Shown piece by piece: positions 1-19,100 of a stretch of DNA of 64,000 nucleotides. Numbering within the stretch: the stretch's first letter is position 1; the number at the start of each line of letters is the position of its first letter. Under the pieces are notes generated by a model, which saw nothing but the letters and a program-made list of their open reading frames with translations, made no database searches and was not told the DNA's origin. Where the stretch lies: positions 37,454,935 through 37,518,934 of the forward strand of contig NC_058338.1 of the NCBI RefSeq assembly GCF_905475395.1, in the 5' to 3' direction. This DNA is from Chrysoperla carnea (Eukaryota; Arthropoda; Insecta; Neuroptera; Chrysopidae). Position numbers and translations under genes: made by a program.

Positions 1-413
1 ATGGAATGAGAAGACCCTTTCAAAAATAAAATTCGCTTTATAATATAAAACTCCAAAAAAGTCAATTTGATGAATAATGGAATATAATTAGACCAATTTT
101 TTTAAATATATTTTGAATATTTTGATCTGGATTGTTTTGTCTGAAAAGACTGTGTCATAATTTTTGCATAATGTGTTCCGTTTTCAATTTATTAAGAAAA
201 ACTAATTCAAAATTTCAAATCTAGGGTCATAGTACTCGAATGTATATATAACTTCCGATTCTGAATCTTACTTAAACTTACTCTTTAGTAATGAATTTTT
301 TCTGACACGACACGATTTGAGCTTAGTATTAGTAGGTTTTAACTCCACTCCAATGCCATCAAAATTTGGGAAGAAGAAATACGGTAACAAACGCCAAAAA
401 TTACTAAATAATT

Positions 414-2846
414 TTAAATTTTTTAAAATCATTTTTGTATTGATATATATCATAAAAATTCACGTGATATATATCGGATATATATCATGATATATATCCT
501 CGAACCCTGCTCGAAACCTAATAGAGCGAGGTTATTTTTGACCATAAATTTGAAAAGTATGGCCCAAATTTAGTAGAATTACATACTTGGTTTATCAAAA
601 TTGGATAAAATTTGGATATGATAGAGCAAAATTAAATTTTTTGGATTCTGATGACGTCATAAAGTTAAAAAATTTAATTTTTTTAATAACACAGGCAAAT
701 TTATCCGATCTTCTTGGAATTTTTTTTGAAACCAACAAATTTTGGGTCATTCTTTTCAGCTGTGATGTCAGTTTTTCTCTAGCTATCACATATGTGCTTA
801 ATTCCATTACCAGATCTCCACAATCTTGAAACCTAATAGAGCTAGGTTAATTTTGATGACAAATTTGAAAAGTATGACCCAAATTTAGTAGAATTACATA
901 CTTGGTTCATCAAAATTGGATAAAATTTGGATATGATAGAGCAAAATTAAATTTTTTGGATTCTGATGACGTCATAAAGTTAAAAAATTCAATTTTTTTA
1001 ATAATACAGGCAATTTTTATCCGATCTTCTTGGAATTATTTTTGAAACCAACTAATTTTGGGTCATTCTTTTCAGCTGTGATGTCAGTTTTTCGCTAGCT
1101 ATCACAAATGTGCCTAATTCCATTACCAGATCTCCACAATCTTGAAACCTAATAGAGCTAGATTAATTTTGAATTTTTAAAATCATTTTTGTATTGATAT
1201 ATATCATAAAAATTCACGTGATATATATCGGATATATATCATGATATATATCCTCGAACCCTGCTCGAAACCTAATAGAGCGAGGTTATTTTTGACCATA
1301 AATTTGAAAAGTATGGCCCAAATTTAGTAGGATAACATACTTGGTTTATCAAAATTGGATAAAATTTGGATGTGATAGAGCAAAATTAAATTTTTTGGAT
1401 TCTGATGACGTCATAAAGTTCAAAAATTAAATTTTTTTAATAACACAGGCAATTTTTATCCGATCTTCTTGGAATTTTTTTTGAAACCAACAAATTTTGG
1501 GTCATTCTTTTCAGCTGTGATGTCAGTTTTTCGCTAGCTATCACATATGTGCTTAATTCCATTACCAGATCTCCACAATCTTGAAACCTAATAGAGCTAG
1601 ATTAATTTTGATGACAAATTTGAAAAGTATGACCCAAATTTAGTAGAATTACATACTTGGTTCATCAAAATTGGATAAAATTTGGATATGATAGAGCAAA
1701 ATTAAATTTTTTGGATTCTGATGACGTCATAAAGTTCAAAAATTCAATTTTTTTAATAACACAGGCAATTTTTATCCGATCTTCTTGGAATTTTTTTTGA
1801 AACCAACTAATTTTGGGTCATTCTGTTCAGCTGTGATGTCAGTTTTTCGCTAGCTATCACATATGTGCCTAATTCCATTACCAGATCTCCACAATCTTGA
1901 AACCTAATAGAGCTAGATTAATTTTGACCATAAATTTGAAAAGTATGGCCCAAATTTAGTAGGATTACATACTTGGTTTATCAAAATTGGATAAAATTTG
2001 GATATGATAGAGCAAAATTAAATTTTTTGGATTCTGATGACGTCATAAAGTTCAAAAATTAAATTTTTTTAATAACACAGGCAATTTTTATCCCATCTTC
2101 TTGGAATTTTTTTTGAAACCAACTAATTTTGGGTCATTCTTTTCAGCTGTGATGTCAGTTTTTCGCTAGCTATCACATATGTGCCTAATTCCATTACCAG
2201 ATCTCCACAATCTTGAAACCTAATAGAGCTAGATTAATTTTGACCATAAATTTGAAAAGTATGGCCCAAATTTAGTAGGATTACATACTTGGTTTATCAA
2301 AATTGGATAAAATTTGGATATGATAGAGCAAAATTAAATTTTTTGGATTCTGATGACGTCATAAAGTTCAAAAATTAAATTTTTTTAATAACACAGGCAA
2401 TTTTTATCCCATCTTCTTGGAATTTTTTTTGAAACCAACTAATTTTGGGTCATTCTTTTCAGCTGTGATGTCAGTTTTTCGCTAGCTATCACATATGTGT
2501 CTAATTACATTACCAGATCTCCACAATCTTGAAACCTAATAGAGCTAGGTTAATTTTGATGACAAATTTGAAAAGTATGACCCAAATTTAGTAGAATTAC
2601 ATACTTGGTTTATCAAAATTGGATAAAATTTGGATATGATAGAGCAAAATTAAATTTTTTGGATTCTGATGACGTCATAAAGTTCAAAAATTCAATTTTT
2701 TTAATAACACAGGCAATTTTTATCCGATCCTCTTGGAATTTTTTTTGAAAAAAACTAATTTTGGGTCATTCTTTTCAGCTGTGATGTCAGTTTTTCGCTA
2801 GCTATCACATATATGCTTAATTCCGGGACCAGGTCTCCACATTCTC
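414..2846. repeat. Satellite array, ~316-bp monomers
   Basis: Near-identical units start with GAAACCTAATAGAGC at 513, 828, 1144, 1267, 1583, 1899, 2214 and 2531. Spacing is 315-317 bp except for one truncated 123-bp unit at 1144-1266. A ~100-bp AT-rich stretch with repeated GATATATATC motifs (about 414-512) recurs at about 1168-1266, giving a ~754-bp higher-order step. Each full monomer carries TGATGACGTCATA, which contains the palindrome TGACGTCA. The array sits directly upstream of the first visible channel exon. The short reading frames inside it are incidental. Confidence 0.95.
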
Positions 2847-3071
2847 GAAAGACTTTTTATAGAACCCTTTAAAGTTTAAACACTCTCAAAAAATAATAAT
2901 TTTGGGGATTATTTAACTTTCAATTGTGTTTGTTAATGATATATTAGAACATTTGACTTTGAATAGTCAAATCGAATTTGCTAATTGTAGTGACCCAACA
3001 CCTTTCTAAGAAGTTTGTCTTTAAATGGTTGTTTTGGTTGAGAATGAGATTTTGTTTATATATAATTACAG

Positions 3072-8840
<5,769 letters not shown>

Positions 8841-11800
8841 TGAAATTTGTTATAGCTTATAAACTTTTCATAGTTAGAAACGATTAAAAAATGTTAAAAT
8901 TTTAGATTTATTAAACAAAAATTAATTAAATAAAATCATCTTTACTTGTACTGCTTATTAAAACATAATTTCCTTGTGAATTGAGGCTACTTTGCCATAT
9001 GTTATTGCTTCAATAGAGGTGGAAATGGGTTTAGTGTGGAAAAGACTCTATCATTAATTACCGCATTACTTTTACTTTGATGTTTTTGTAAATCTGATCC
9101 AAATTTTTTGTGTGGCAACTATAAAAAAAAATAATATTGAAGTATATAAACGTTTTATTGAGGTTCGCTCGGTAATCGTTTTATTGAGGTTTAACTGTAA
9201 AAGCACACTTAACGGACACACTAACTAAGCACTATAGACGTGGCATATTATAATATGTTGCGATAAGTGGCATCTGATAATATGTTTTAACACATAAATA
9301 AAGGAATTAGAAGATCAATAATATTTATTCCGTGAGTGTGCCATTATAATAACAATAATTGTAATTAGTGATAACGATAAGATATATTCAAATAAATATA
9401 GAAAAATTATTTGATAAGAAACTGTAAACAAATTATTTTTAAGATGAGTTTGCATAATTAAAAATTTTGATCGTCCTTCATGATGAGTCATTGAAATAAA
9501 TATATTATATATTTTATTTACATAGAAATAATACAGAGTGTGATGAGAAATAAATCTGTTTACCTAGTACTATGAGCTTCAAAATAACAATGATATACAT
9601 CACCGAAGACGTCCAAGAAATCAATAACCGCACCGGTAGCAAGGCAATCAATCATGCAAGGATGTAGCTATAGTTGAAATGTTCAAACAACCATGGTAGA
9701 ATTAGACAAGGTATGTTTCTGTTTCAAATCTTGTAAAAAACGTGGGTGCATTTGTGTGAACAATCCTTGATTTTAGTAATGAAAAAATCGTTTAAATTTT
9801 TCAAAGAATGCAAAGACTGATAAGAAACGATAGAGCATCTACTTTGTTGAAGCATGACACTAGAAAACTTACATTCTAAAATTTTAAAGCAAAGTCTTTT
9901 AAATGGACTGGAAGAAGCTGTGGAGGTGGAGATCGAAAAAATGACGAGCTTTGGGGAGATTTAAGATAGTATAGGGAAGATTCAAGAGCGATTAACGGGT
10001 TATTAATGGGAAGGAATAATGCTTTTATAACATAGGGCAGCACAATTGAACTGGCCTTCAACTTGGCAGCTAGAACATAAACCTCGAGGAAAGTAGTGGT
10101 TATTTTTTTTCCTATATACAAAAATCATCGTTATAAAATTCTGCATAAAAAGATATATAATTTACAGTAATAAAGAGTATATACCATAATGACCATCTAA
10201 CAAATTATCCACCCCATTAATTATAATTTCTCAAATGGTTGCTGTCGGGATACGAGCGCACACCTTCCTAACTCCAAGCAACCTCAAACTAAGACAGGCT
10301 GTGCGGATTAGTGTTCTCAGCCACTTGGCACAAAAATTATACAGAATGGTTTTAAATTTGAACTATCGATTATTTTGATTTTGAACGGTCGGTTATTCAT
10401 TTATTGTTACGCTATACGCTCGAAAAAACAATGAAATATTAATTACTTACTTCCAAACCAGTTGGTCTTCAACCCAAACTGTAAGAAATTAACTTGAAAA
10501 ACTAAATCATTTTTAATTAATTTTAATCATTTGTGCTCAATTGGTCACCCCATAGCTGTCATTTGAGTCCGTTAGACTACTTTCTGTGAGGAGCCATCAA
10601 AGATAAGCCTTACACAAATCATCCAAAAAAAAATTTAAGCCTTAAAACACGAAATCAAAGTTGCCACTCAAGAAATTCAAGCACATACAATCGAAAAAGT
10701 GCTTGAAATTTTGGTTAATCGGATGAGGTACTGTCAGGCCTGCCGTAGCAGTCATTTAAATGATATTGTGTTTCATTTTAAAATGTAAATGATTCAGATA
10801 TAAAATTTTAAATGGCACAACATATACGATCCACAGTTTTTGAACAACATATATTTTTGTTGAGACTAATAGACCAACTAAAATTTATATTACGTCAGAA
10901 TTTTTTCTTTTGAATTTATTTAAAGACAATTTATTTTTAAAGTATAAAATGAAAATCAATCATGACAATTTAAATTGATTTAATAAAAAATATTAACATA
11001 AAAAAGGGCTAAGTTCAACGTCTTAAAAATCATTAAATTCTCTTTATAGTAAATCCTAATAACAAAACATATTTGATAAAAGAAAATTTATGTAAGCGCG
11101 GGAACGTCATACATTTTCTATTCAGCCATTCGATCAAACAGCTAGACAAATAACTTGGATCGATAAAGTTTAACTACTTACCTAAGTCCGACAGAATGTG
11201 CATTGTTCGCTGTGTAATTCGCTGCTTATATAGTAAGTAATAATACCAGCTTAGTAGCCGAGTTTGACAAGGCGTCCTAACTTGCTTTGCCCACTAGCTG
11301 GGAGCAAAATAGTTAATGGGGCGGTAAATTGATCACTTTGTCGTCGCTTGAATAAGAACGAAGTAACCGACTCCATCCACATCCTTAAATTATTTAATTG
11401 TATTATCGATGTAGTTTAACAAATAAAGATTAAAAATAATGATGTGGATGGCCTCTGTTATAGACGTGGTTTGAGAAACGGAGGTAAGTAATAATTCTTA
11501 TTACAGTAATCATTCTAGACTGCCTGCTCACTCCCATGCACTTCGAATTAAAATGAAGTTGAACTGTAAAAATATTTTAGGAAATTCATTAAGATGAATC
11601 AAATCTCTTATCAATTAATTTTCATAACTAAAATTTGTATTTACCTACACTTAAGACCAAAAAAACGACACTTAATTTTTATACATTTTAGAGTCATGAG
11701 GAATACAAATTTTATTATCGAAAAAACACAGCTGCTCCTTTTGTTTCGAAACTAATGAAAAATTAAAAATGCGAATTTTGTCATGAAAATCGGTACATGA

Positions 11801-12439
11801 GCATAAAAAATATCCCAAGCAACTTTTTATAATAATTTTTTTCGATCTCTGGCGATAGGCAAAATTACTAAGAATTTGCCCTGTTTGTCAATTTGTAGTA
11901 GGCTGAGTTTAAGGTTCAGGTTTCAGTTATATATGTTAAAAAATGTGACCCATCCCCCTGCATGACTGTGCAAATTTTCAAATCGATATTCCTATAAATA
12001 ACGAAAGTGTGATGGTGTCTTCATCTTAAATGCGACACACTGTATACCAAAAGTATTATCTCCTTTAATTTTAATAAAAAACAAGGATCGATTTTTTTTG
12101 CTCTCAAGTGTATACACAAATATTAATAAACTATATAAACCAAAATTGTAATTAGACATTTATCAAATTTATTGTTAGTTGCAACAAAGTCAATATAATT
12201 ACAGTTTATATTATTTAAATCCTATATACATTTAGTATTTGTTCTGGTTTTTATTGTAAGGTAAGTAATAATTTATTAAATTAGTATACCCTCAAAAAAC
12301 ATTCAATCTGATGGTTGATGATCTATTTTTAAAATTATTTAAAAATCGCCTACTGCATACGCTGGATTTGAACCTTCATCATCTCTATATTATGAAGAAC
12401 AATTATATGAAACTTTCATGAAGAACGATCACGATGGCT
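8841..12439. other. Intergenic, iav to cystathionine gamma-lyase
   Basis: I see no supportable gene. A tandem CGTTTTATTGAGGTT pair lies at about 9150-9190. A short inverted repeat (CCATCCACATCC against its complement) spans about 11371-11450. A less AT-rich stretch at 10200-10330 and another at 11090-11360 look like decayed repeat sequence. The longest frame, 9876-10121 on the minus strand, resembles nothing I know. Confidence 0.5.
8929..8934 (+). terminator. Poly(A) signal, iav
   Basis: AATAAA lies 89 nt after the iav stop codon and is followed by AT-rich sequence. It is the first canonical signal downstream. Confidence 0.6.
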
Positions 12440-12860
12440 TTTGTATACCATGTATATATGAAATATATCAAGGTATAATAAGTTTAGTCCCAAGTTGGTA
12501 ACGCTTAAAAATATTGATGCTACGAAAAAAGTTTTGGTATAGGTGTTCATAAAATCACCTAATTAGTTCATTTTCGATTGCCTGCCCGTCTGTCTGTCGA
12601 AACGATAATTCAAAATCGCAAAAAGATTTCAATCTGATATTTATTTATAGCGTATTCAGGACGTAAAAAGTGAGGTCGAGCTTGTAAATGAGCAATATTG
12701 GTCAATTGGGTCTTGAGTCCGTAGGACCCATCTTGTAAACCGTTAGAGATAAAACAAAAGTTTAAATGTAAACAATGTTTCTTATAAATAAAATAATCAA
12801 CTTTTGTTTTAATAATTTTTTCTTAAACATCACTGTTTACGAGATACATAGACTTTTGAG
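12440..12860 (+). repeat. Dispersed repeat family A, copy 1
   Basis: It shares long blocks with 41958-42510: AAGTTTAGTCCCAAGTT, TAACGCTTAAAAATATT, CATAAAATCACCTAATTAG, a GTCTGTCTGTC run, GGACGTAAAAAGTGAGGTCG, GGTCAATTGGGTCTTG and CCATCTTGTAAACCGTTAGA. It ends with AAACATCACTGTTTAC about 85 bp before the cystathionine gamma-lyase ATG, so it may contribute to that promoter. No coding capacity is visible. Confidence 0.85.
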
Positions 12861-12941
12861 GAATATAGCTAAATAATTAAGTCAGTAGTGTTAATTTAAT
12901 AGTTGTTATTATGATTTAGATTTTATTAAATAAAAGAAAAA

Positions 12942-15307
12942 ATGTCGGACAATAACGAATTTTTGCCACTTGACGAGACATATGGCACAAAAGCTTTATT
13001 TGTTGGTTCAGAGGCAGAACAATGGAATTCCTTAGCTACGGTCCCTCCAATTACGATGTCAACAGTGTTCAAACAAGCCTCTCTTGATGAACCTCAGGTA
13101 TACTATTATACTAAAACGCGGTATACTCTAACGCGTATTATTTATTTTAAACAAAAATTTGTTTTCTAGGAGTTTTTATATGGGCGTTTTGGTAATCCAT
13201 CCAGAAAAGTAATGGAAAAATGTATAGCTGCTTTGGAATGTGGAAAATATTGTTACAGTTACGCATCGGGATTGGGAGCTATTCATGCGATTTTCACATT
13301 ATTAAACGCCGGTGATCACGTTATAGTTGGAGATGACATTTATGGTGGATCAAATGCATTAATTAATAAAATTTTTAAACGTATAGGACTTGAAACATCG
13401 TTTGTTGATACAACAGATCTATCAAATGTTGAAAAAGCTTTTAAGCCCAATACAAAAGTAAGTTATAAATAATTTCAAACCAGTAAATTACGTTATAAAT
13501 ATAATATGTCGTTTACACTAAACTTATCAGGGCTTCCACGTTTTATCGTCATGTCTTATCGTTCTACCTCTATGTCGAAAATCACATTTTATGGCGAGAA
13601 AGAAGCACGCAAACAAATCTATCAATAAACACACTTTGGCTATAAACTAAAGAAAAAAAAAGATTGGGATCGCGAGGCCCCCGTTAGGAACGAAGTTCCT
13701 TACGAAGCTGTACAGAAACAAATGTAAACGTTAAATAAATACATATAAGTAATCTGTTAAATCTGTAGTGTCAAGCAGGTAGTGTTCCAAGGCGCACATA
13801 ATTATAGTACACGAATTTTGCCATTTTTATACTATTTACATCCAAAACTAGTTGCATATGTATGTATAATAAATAAAAATAATACAAAGTAAGATAACAT
13901 ATCGAGGATCCCATGGATATGGCACACACACACACACACACACACATAAAGCATATCTTGTTTTGTTACGCGTGACGGTTTTTCCTAGTTTGCTCACCAT
14001 GGCAAGCCGCGTTAAGGAACTTCGTTCCAAAACTTGGAAATAAAATATCTCATTATTTTTTGGCATCCAAAGACTGTGGATACGTCCTGTGTACAACTTT
14101 AACTTAAATATGGCTAATTTTTTTTTACAGTTAATATTCATAGAAAGTCCTACAAACCCAACATTAAAAGTTACTGATTTAGAAGAAATTGCTAAACTTG
14201 CAAAATCCAGAAATATACTTACGGCTATAGATAACACATTTCTAACTAGTTACTTCCAAAAACCATTGAATTTTGGCTTCGACATTGTTATGCATTCTTG
14301 TACTAAGTACATAGGTGGGCATAGTGACGTTACTATGGGCGTTTTAATTACGAATTGTGAAAAACTTGCATCAGAGTTAGAAATAATTCAAATGTATGGT
14401 GGAAGTGTACCCTCACCATTCGACTGTTTCTTGGTTCAACGTAGTTTAAAAACTCTTTCTATACGTATGGATGTACATCAGAAAAATGGATATGCAGTTG
14501 CAAAATTTTTAGAGAAACATCCATTAATTGAGAAAGTTGTTCATCCAGGTTTACCATCTCATCCGCAATATGAAATAACAAAAAAACAAACTTCTGGTCA
14601 TAGTGGAATGATCTGTTTTTACATTAAAGATGCCGAAGTTAAACAAACGAAAAAATTCTTAACATCACTTAAAATGATTATTCTCGGTGGAAGTGTTGGG
14701 GGTGTTAAAACTTTAGCACAAAGTCCGTAAGTATACCTACCGATTTATGTTTTTACTATAAGAAAAAACAAAGTAGATAATAAAAAAAATTTAAAAATGG
14801 AAAAACCCGACTGCGTTATATAAAAGCTGAAAAAAAAATGTCAGTAACGGCTAGAAAGCAAATTGAACACTTTTTTCTGTTATCGCTTTACGGTGAGGTC
14901 TATCGTGACATTGAAATCCATTAAAATGTTGCTATTTTTAATGATTTCTGATATGTCAGAAAGCTGCAAATCGAACACTTTCTCCTGTTATCACGAATGA
15001 GCTATAATCTCATTATAAAAGTGGTAAGAAATCGGAAATAGATTTAAGATGGAACTCTAAGAAATTACTTTTACTTGAAATGTCTCAGTTCGTCAAATCA
15101 ACAATTCTTATTTATTTGATTACTTATAGAATAAGAATTAAAAAATACTTTGTTTTCAGGTCAATTATAAGCCACAGACAAATGCCACGCGAAGAAAAAT
15201 TAAGATTAGGAATTACAGACAATTGTATACGTTTATCCATAGGAATAGAATCAGTTAAAGATCTAACTGCAGATTTAGATCAAGCCCTCAAAGCTGCATT
15301 TGAATAA
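12942..15307 (+). CDS. CTH: Cystathionine gamma-lyase-like PLP enzyme
   Basis: Four exons: 12942-13097, 13170-13457, 14131-14726 and 15160-15307. They give 395 aa against about 400 for the family. Cys/Met-metabolism PLP enzymes of this type cleave cystathionine to cysteine, 2-oxobutyrate and ammonia in the cytosolic transsulfuration pathway, and can make H2S. Visible: Tyr56 and Arg58 in YGRFGNPS (PLP-phosphate binding from the neighbouring subunit), Tyr110 in DDIYGGSN (stacks on PLP), Asp182 in AIDNTF, and Lys207 in SCTKYIGGHSD (Schiff base). The GSVPSPFDCFLVQRSLKTL block and the CIRLSIGIE carboxylate-binding Arg are also present. Odd: the position of human Arg119 is Ala115, and that of Glu339 is Gly335. 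Substrate preference may therefore differ from the canonical enzyme. The ATG is preceded by AAAAA and gives the expected N-terminus. Confidence 0.9.
13458..14130. other. CTH intron 2 with repeat debris
   Basis: The intron holds a (CA)n run at about 13922-13946. A self-complementary motif, GGAACGAAGTTCC, at about 13685-13700 recurs in related form as AAGGAACTTCGTTCC at about 14013-14028. The motif pair flanks ~330 bp and could mark a mobile-element fragment. A 129-codon minus-strand frame across this intron overlaps the CTH exon and is a shadow. Confidence 0.5.
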
Positions 15308-16147
15308 AATTGCAAAATTGTTACTTTAATTAATTTATATTTAAATTATATAATTGTTAATATATTTATATGTGATATAATATTGAGTTAGATACTTAGA
15401 CCAGTACCAGATATTCTAAATTTTTTAAATAATTTCAAAGTTTCTCTGATATTTATTTTTAGATGTTAATAAAATTTAATTACTGAAAGTTTAATTTTTT
15501 GTTTGTTTAATATGTTGAATTTCACTCACAGATTAAATTACAGATAAATCGACTTATCGTTTAAATTACAGATAAATCGAATTTAAAATCCAGCAAAGCC
15601 CGAAATCGACTCTTTCTGGCGCCTGCTCTATTTTTTTAAAAACGTTTATTGAAGTCGAATCCTAGGGCACTTTTGATTCATTCCAAGTCTAGATTTTAAC
15701 TGTGTTTAAATATCTTATTTACCAATGTCAGCCTTACAAAAACATAATAATTATATATAAGGTAAACTTCTGGTTTGCTTTTTAGTAACCCGTTTAGTTC
15801 AGACCTAATTCTCCAGATAATTAAACAACGGATACAATAATATTTCTCAAATCAGAAAACTATTGCTAGGCCCCCAACTGCCATATTCGCCAGCCCTTTT
15901 ACTTATAATTATACTCTGTGTGTTTTTTATAGCGCAATCAGTTAGACGCTTAATAAAGATATACGTAAAGCTAATTACTTAAATTTTATTTGTGTATGAG
16001 AAAATCGGAGAATATTATTAAACAAGTTTCGTAGCTTAGCAACTATAAAGGGTAAATATTGAACTATCAAAAGCCCAATATATTTATTTACTATTATTAT
16101 TTTATGATAAAATAAATGTCAAATTTTTTTAAATATACAAAAAAAAG
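15308..16147. other. Intergenic, CTH to RIB43A
   Basis: AT-rich spacer with a tandem ACAGATAAATCGA pair at about 15540-15580 (TTACAGATAAATCGACTTAT, then TTACAGATAAATCGAATTTA). No gene seen. It should contain the RIB43A promoter and leader. Confidence 0.4.
15468..15473 (+). terminator. Poly(A) signal, CTH
   Basis: AATAAA lies 161 nt after the stop. Another AATAAA (15303-15308) overlaps the stop codon itself and is probably too close to be the main signal. Confidence 0.5.
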
Positions 16148-19100
16148 ATGTTGCCGTGTAATTTTTTAACAGAAAGAGATCGTAAAGAACAAGCAGCTAT
16201 TGAAAGAAGACGATGTTTTGAAGAAGAAAGAAAAAAACGAATATTTAATGCTCGAAGCCGCAGATTTGGGGTATGTATTATTACAAATTACTTGTGAATT
16301 AAAATTATTTAATTATCAAACTTCGATTGGATATAATTGTAAGTAAAATGCCCAATTATTGAATTTTGTAGGGAGCAAAAGGGCATTGTTGGTTTTAGGA
16401 ACTAGGGCCTGAATTAAATAAGTTTTTTTTTATTTTCTGTATGTAATGAAAAATAATTTCCATTAAAACATATTTTATTTAAAATTTAAATCATTTTTCG
16501 TTTTTTGAATCTTATTGCATTTTAAAATGATTATTAGGCTTGGCCATAATCATTTCCTGTGGCGTATATTAGGGAAAATATTGAGTAAAAAAATTCATTG
16601 AAATTTAAGTTAAAAATTACAGAGAGTGGATAAAGAAAATTGGAAATCAACCGTGTACTAGTCCTTTTTTGAAAATTCGCGACCTCTGAATTGCCGAGCA
16701 AGCGCTTTACCGAAATACCTGCCAAAAATGTACAATGGTAGGTGTTTACAAGTCATAAATTGATTATTTTTTGTACTGTTATCTAGGTTGACGTTAAAGC
16801 GTTAGAACAGCAAATTGCAGAGAAAGAAAGATTACTTCAAGAACAAAAGCATATTGACGCTGAATACGATAATCAACGAATCCGAGACGATCGACTTGCT
16901 ATTTTATTATCAGAAAAAGAAAAAGAGGTAATTTAAAAAGAACTACGCTCTTCGCAGGGCAACTTCAATTTTAAATACAAAGATTATTGTCGTACAACCT
17001 TCACTTCATATGCCGTCACTTATCCTCCTTTTGTTAACAATTTCATCAATATTATTATTTTGGTGCGGAACCCTAATTTTAGGGCAAATGCTCTAGCTGT
17101 ACTCTGCCATGCTTCGCCTTGGGACATTATGGTTGCATAGATTACTTCTCATCTATTCGACCATCTAGTAAATTTTATGATAAACCCCCGATAAAACAGT
17201 TAACAGCTTTTGAACGGATGAACTGACTTTTTTATGTAACTTACATTATTTTTAATGTACAAAGCATGCCCTTTTAATTGATTTCAGACTTAGATTTATT
17301 TGAAAATATTCGGTCGTTCATCCCCAATTTCACCTCCATCCCTCATATCCCCTTGCATCGGGGTTACAATTTTGTAATGTACACGACATCCATGCTCTTT
17401 TATTTGATACCCAACTGGGTTATATTTAAAAATATTTGATTATTGATCCCCACTTTCACCCCCCACCTTTCCAACTCCCATAAGTTAAAAAATAAGAATA
17501 GATCAAAACAATCCTTGAAGCTGGTTCAGCTCAGACTCTTGATTATCTCTGTACCAAATTTCATTTAAATCGGTCCATATTTTAATACAGACAGGCAGAG
17601 TTACTTTATAATATAAGTAAGCATTATAAAACCATTTGATTATATAGGAGAAAAAACGTTTGGAAAAGGAAGTCAATGATTTTCGCCGTACTTTTCAAAA
17701 GTTAGAACAACGACGTGAATTTGATTTATATGATCCAGATGCTTTAAAGAAAGATTTACCGGCACGGCTAAAAGATGATGATCCACGACTTGGATTGGCT
17801 GCTTGTCAAAGGTAATGTCATCAGTTTGTTTAAATCTTAGACTTACGCATAGCTTTTATATATAAAGGGTAGCACGGAGTAGGGGTAAGTTTCCAATATT
17901 ATATTCAATAGTAATATTTACCCATTGATTTTCTAGTCATAAACTATGATAGTAAGTAAATTATTTTCAAATTATAAAGTTCCAAAACTTTATGATTAAA
18001 TGTCTTGAGAATTAACATTTTTGACCGTGATTTAAAATTTAAAGCTTAGTTTGTATAATCCTTTTAGTCATATCTTTTCTACCCGCCCAATTTCCTAACT
18101 GTAACAATAACAATAATAAATTTATTTTTCCAAAGATTTGCTGGTGAAGATCTATCAAGTGACGAACGCAAAGTACTGTTAATTGAACAGCAACGAGCAT
18201 TCCTACAACAGCAAATTGCTGAACGTGAAGCTGCTGATACAGACCGTAAGCGGGCTGAAGCTGAATATCATGCTGCATTAAAAGCACGAAATATGCGTTC
18301 ATTAGAGCTAGAGAATTTAGAAAAAGAATGTCGTCGTAAATTAGATTGTGCTAATTTACGTTATAACATGGCACTGGTAAGTTTATTAAGCAATATTTTG
18401 CCGACTTAATTGTAAAACTAATAATAACAGCCGTTTAAATTTATTCTATTAATTTCTACAATATTTTTAGGCAAATGAGCAATATATGCGGAAAATTGAA
18501 GAAGAGAAACAAACTATGGAAGATAATCAAGCAGAAATGTATAATACAATATTAAGTGATTTAATGACCGAAAGTACAGATGTAGGAGCGACAGCATTTG
18601 GTGGTGGTCGTAAAAGTTCAACAAATTATAAAGGAATGTCTGCAGCTGAAGTTAAAGCTATTTATGATTATCAAAAAATGCAGGCTGAAGAAATTCAAGT
18701 AAATCATGTTATAATTCATACTACTTTAAAAACTATCGGATATAACTTGTAAACACTTGTAGCATTAGTTTCTTATGAGTGATCCAAAAATGTTTTAGAA
18801 CTTCCACGGGTAGTATTACACCTAGTTTTTAATTAAAGAAGTGAATTTTAAGGGACTCTGTTTTGTAGAATTTTGAAAACTGATTGATTATACTTAAAAA
18901 ACCTTAAAGAGAAACAACTTTCATTTGCAAAGTGTTGACAGAGCATTTTAAAAAATATTGTTGCTAATTATGAATATGATTTACAGAAACGGCGAGAACA
19001 ACAAAAGAAATTGAACGAAGAATGGGAAATGTACTCACTAAATATTGGAAAAGCCGCTGATGGTCTACACAAAGAAGATGAATATAAAAGGAAGTAAGTA

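Noticed and set aside
513-2846. CRISPR array
   Set aside because: The repeats are ~316 bp with no unique spacers, in a spliced eukaryotic context; this is a satellite.
10220-10330. tRNA-like or SINE head sequence
   Set aside because: No A/B box pair or cloverleaf could be drawn; probably decayed repeat sequence.
13848-14237. 129-codon minus-strand frame
   Set aside because: It runs across a (CA)n tract and the antisense of a CTH exon, with no homology.
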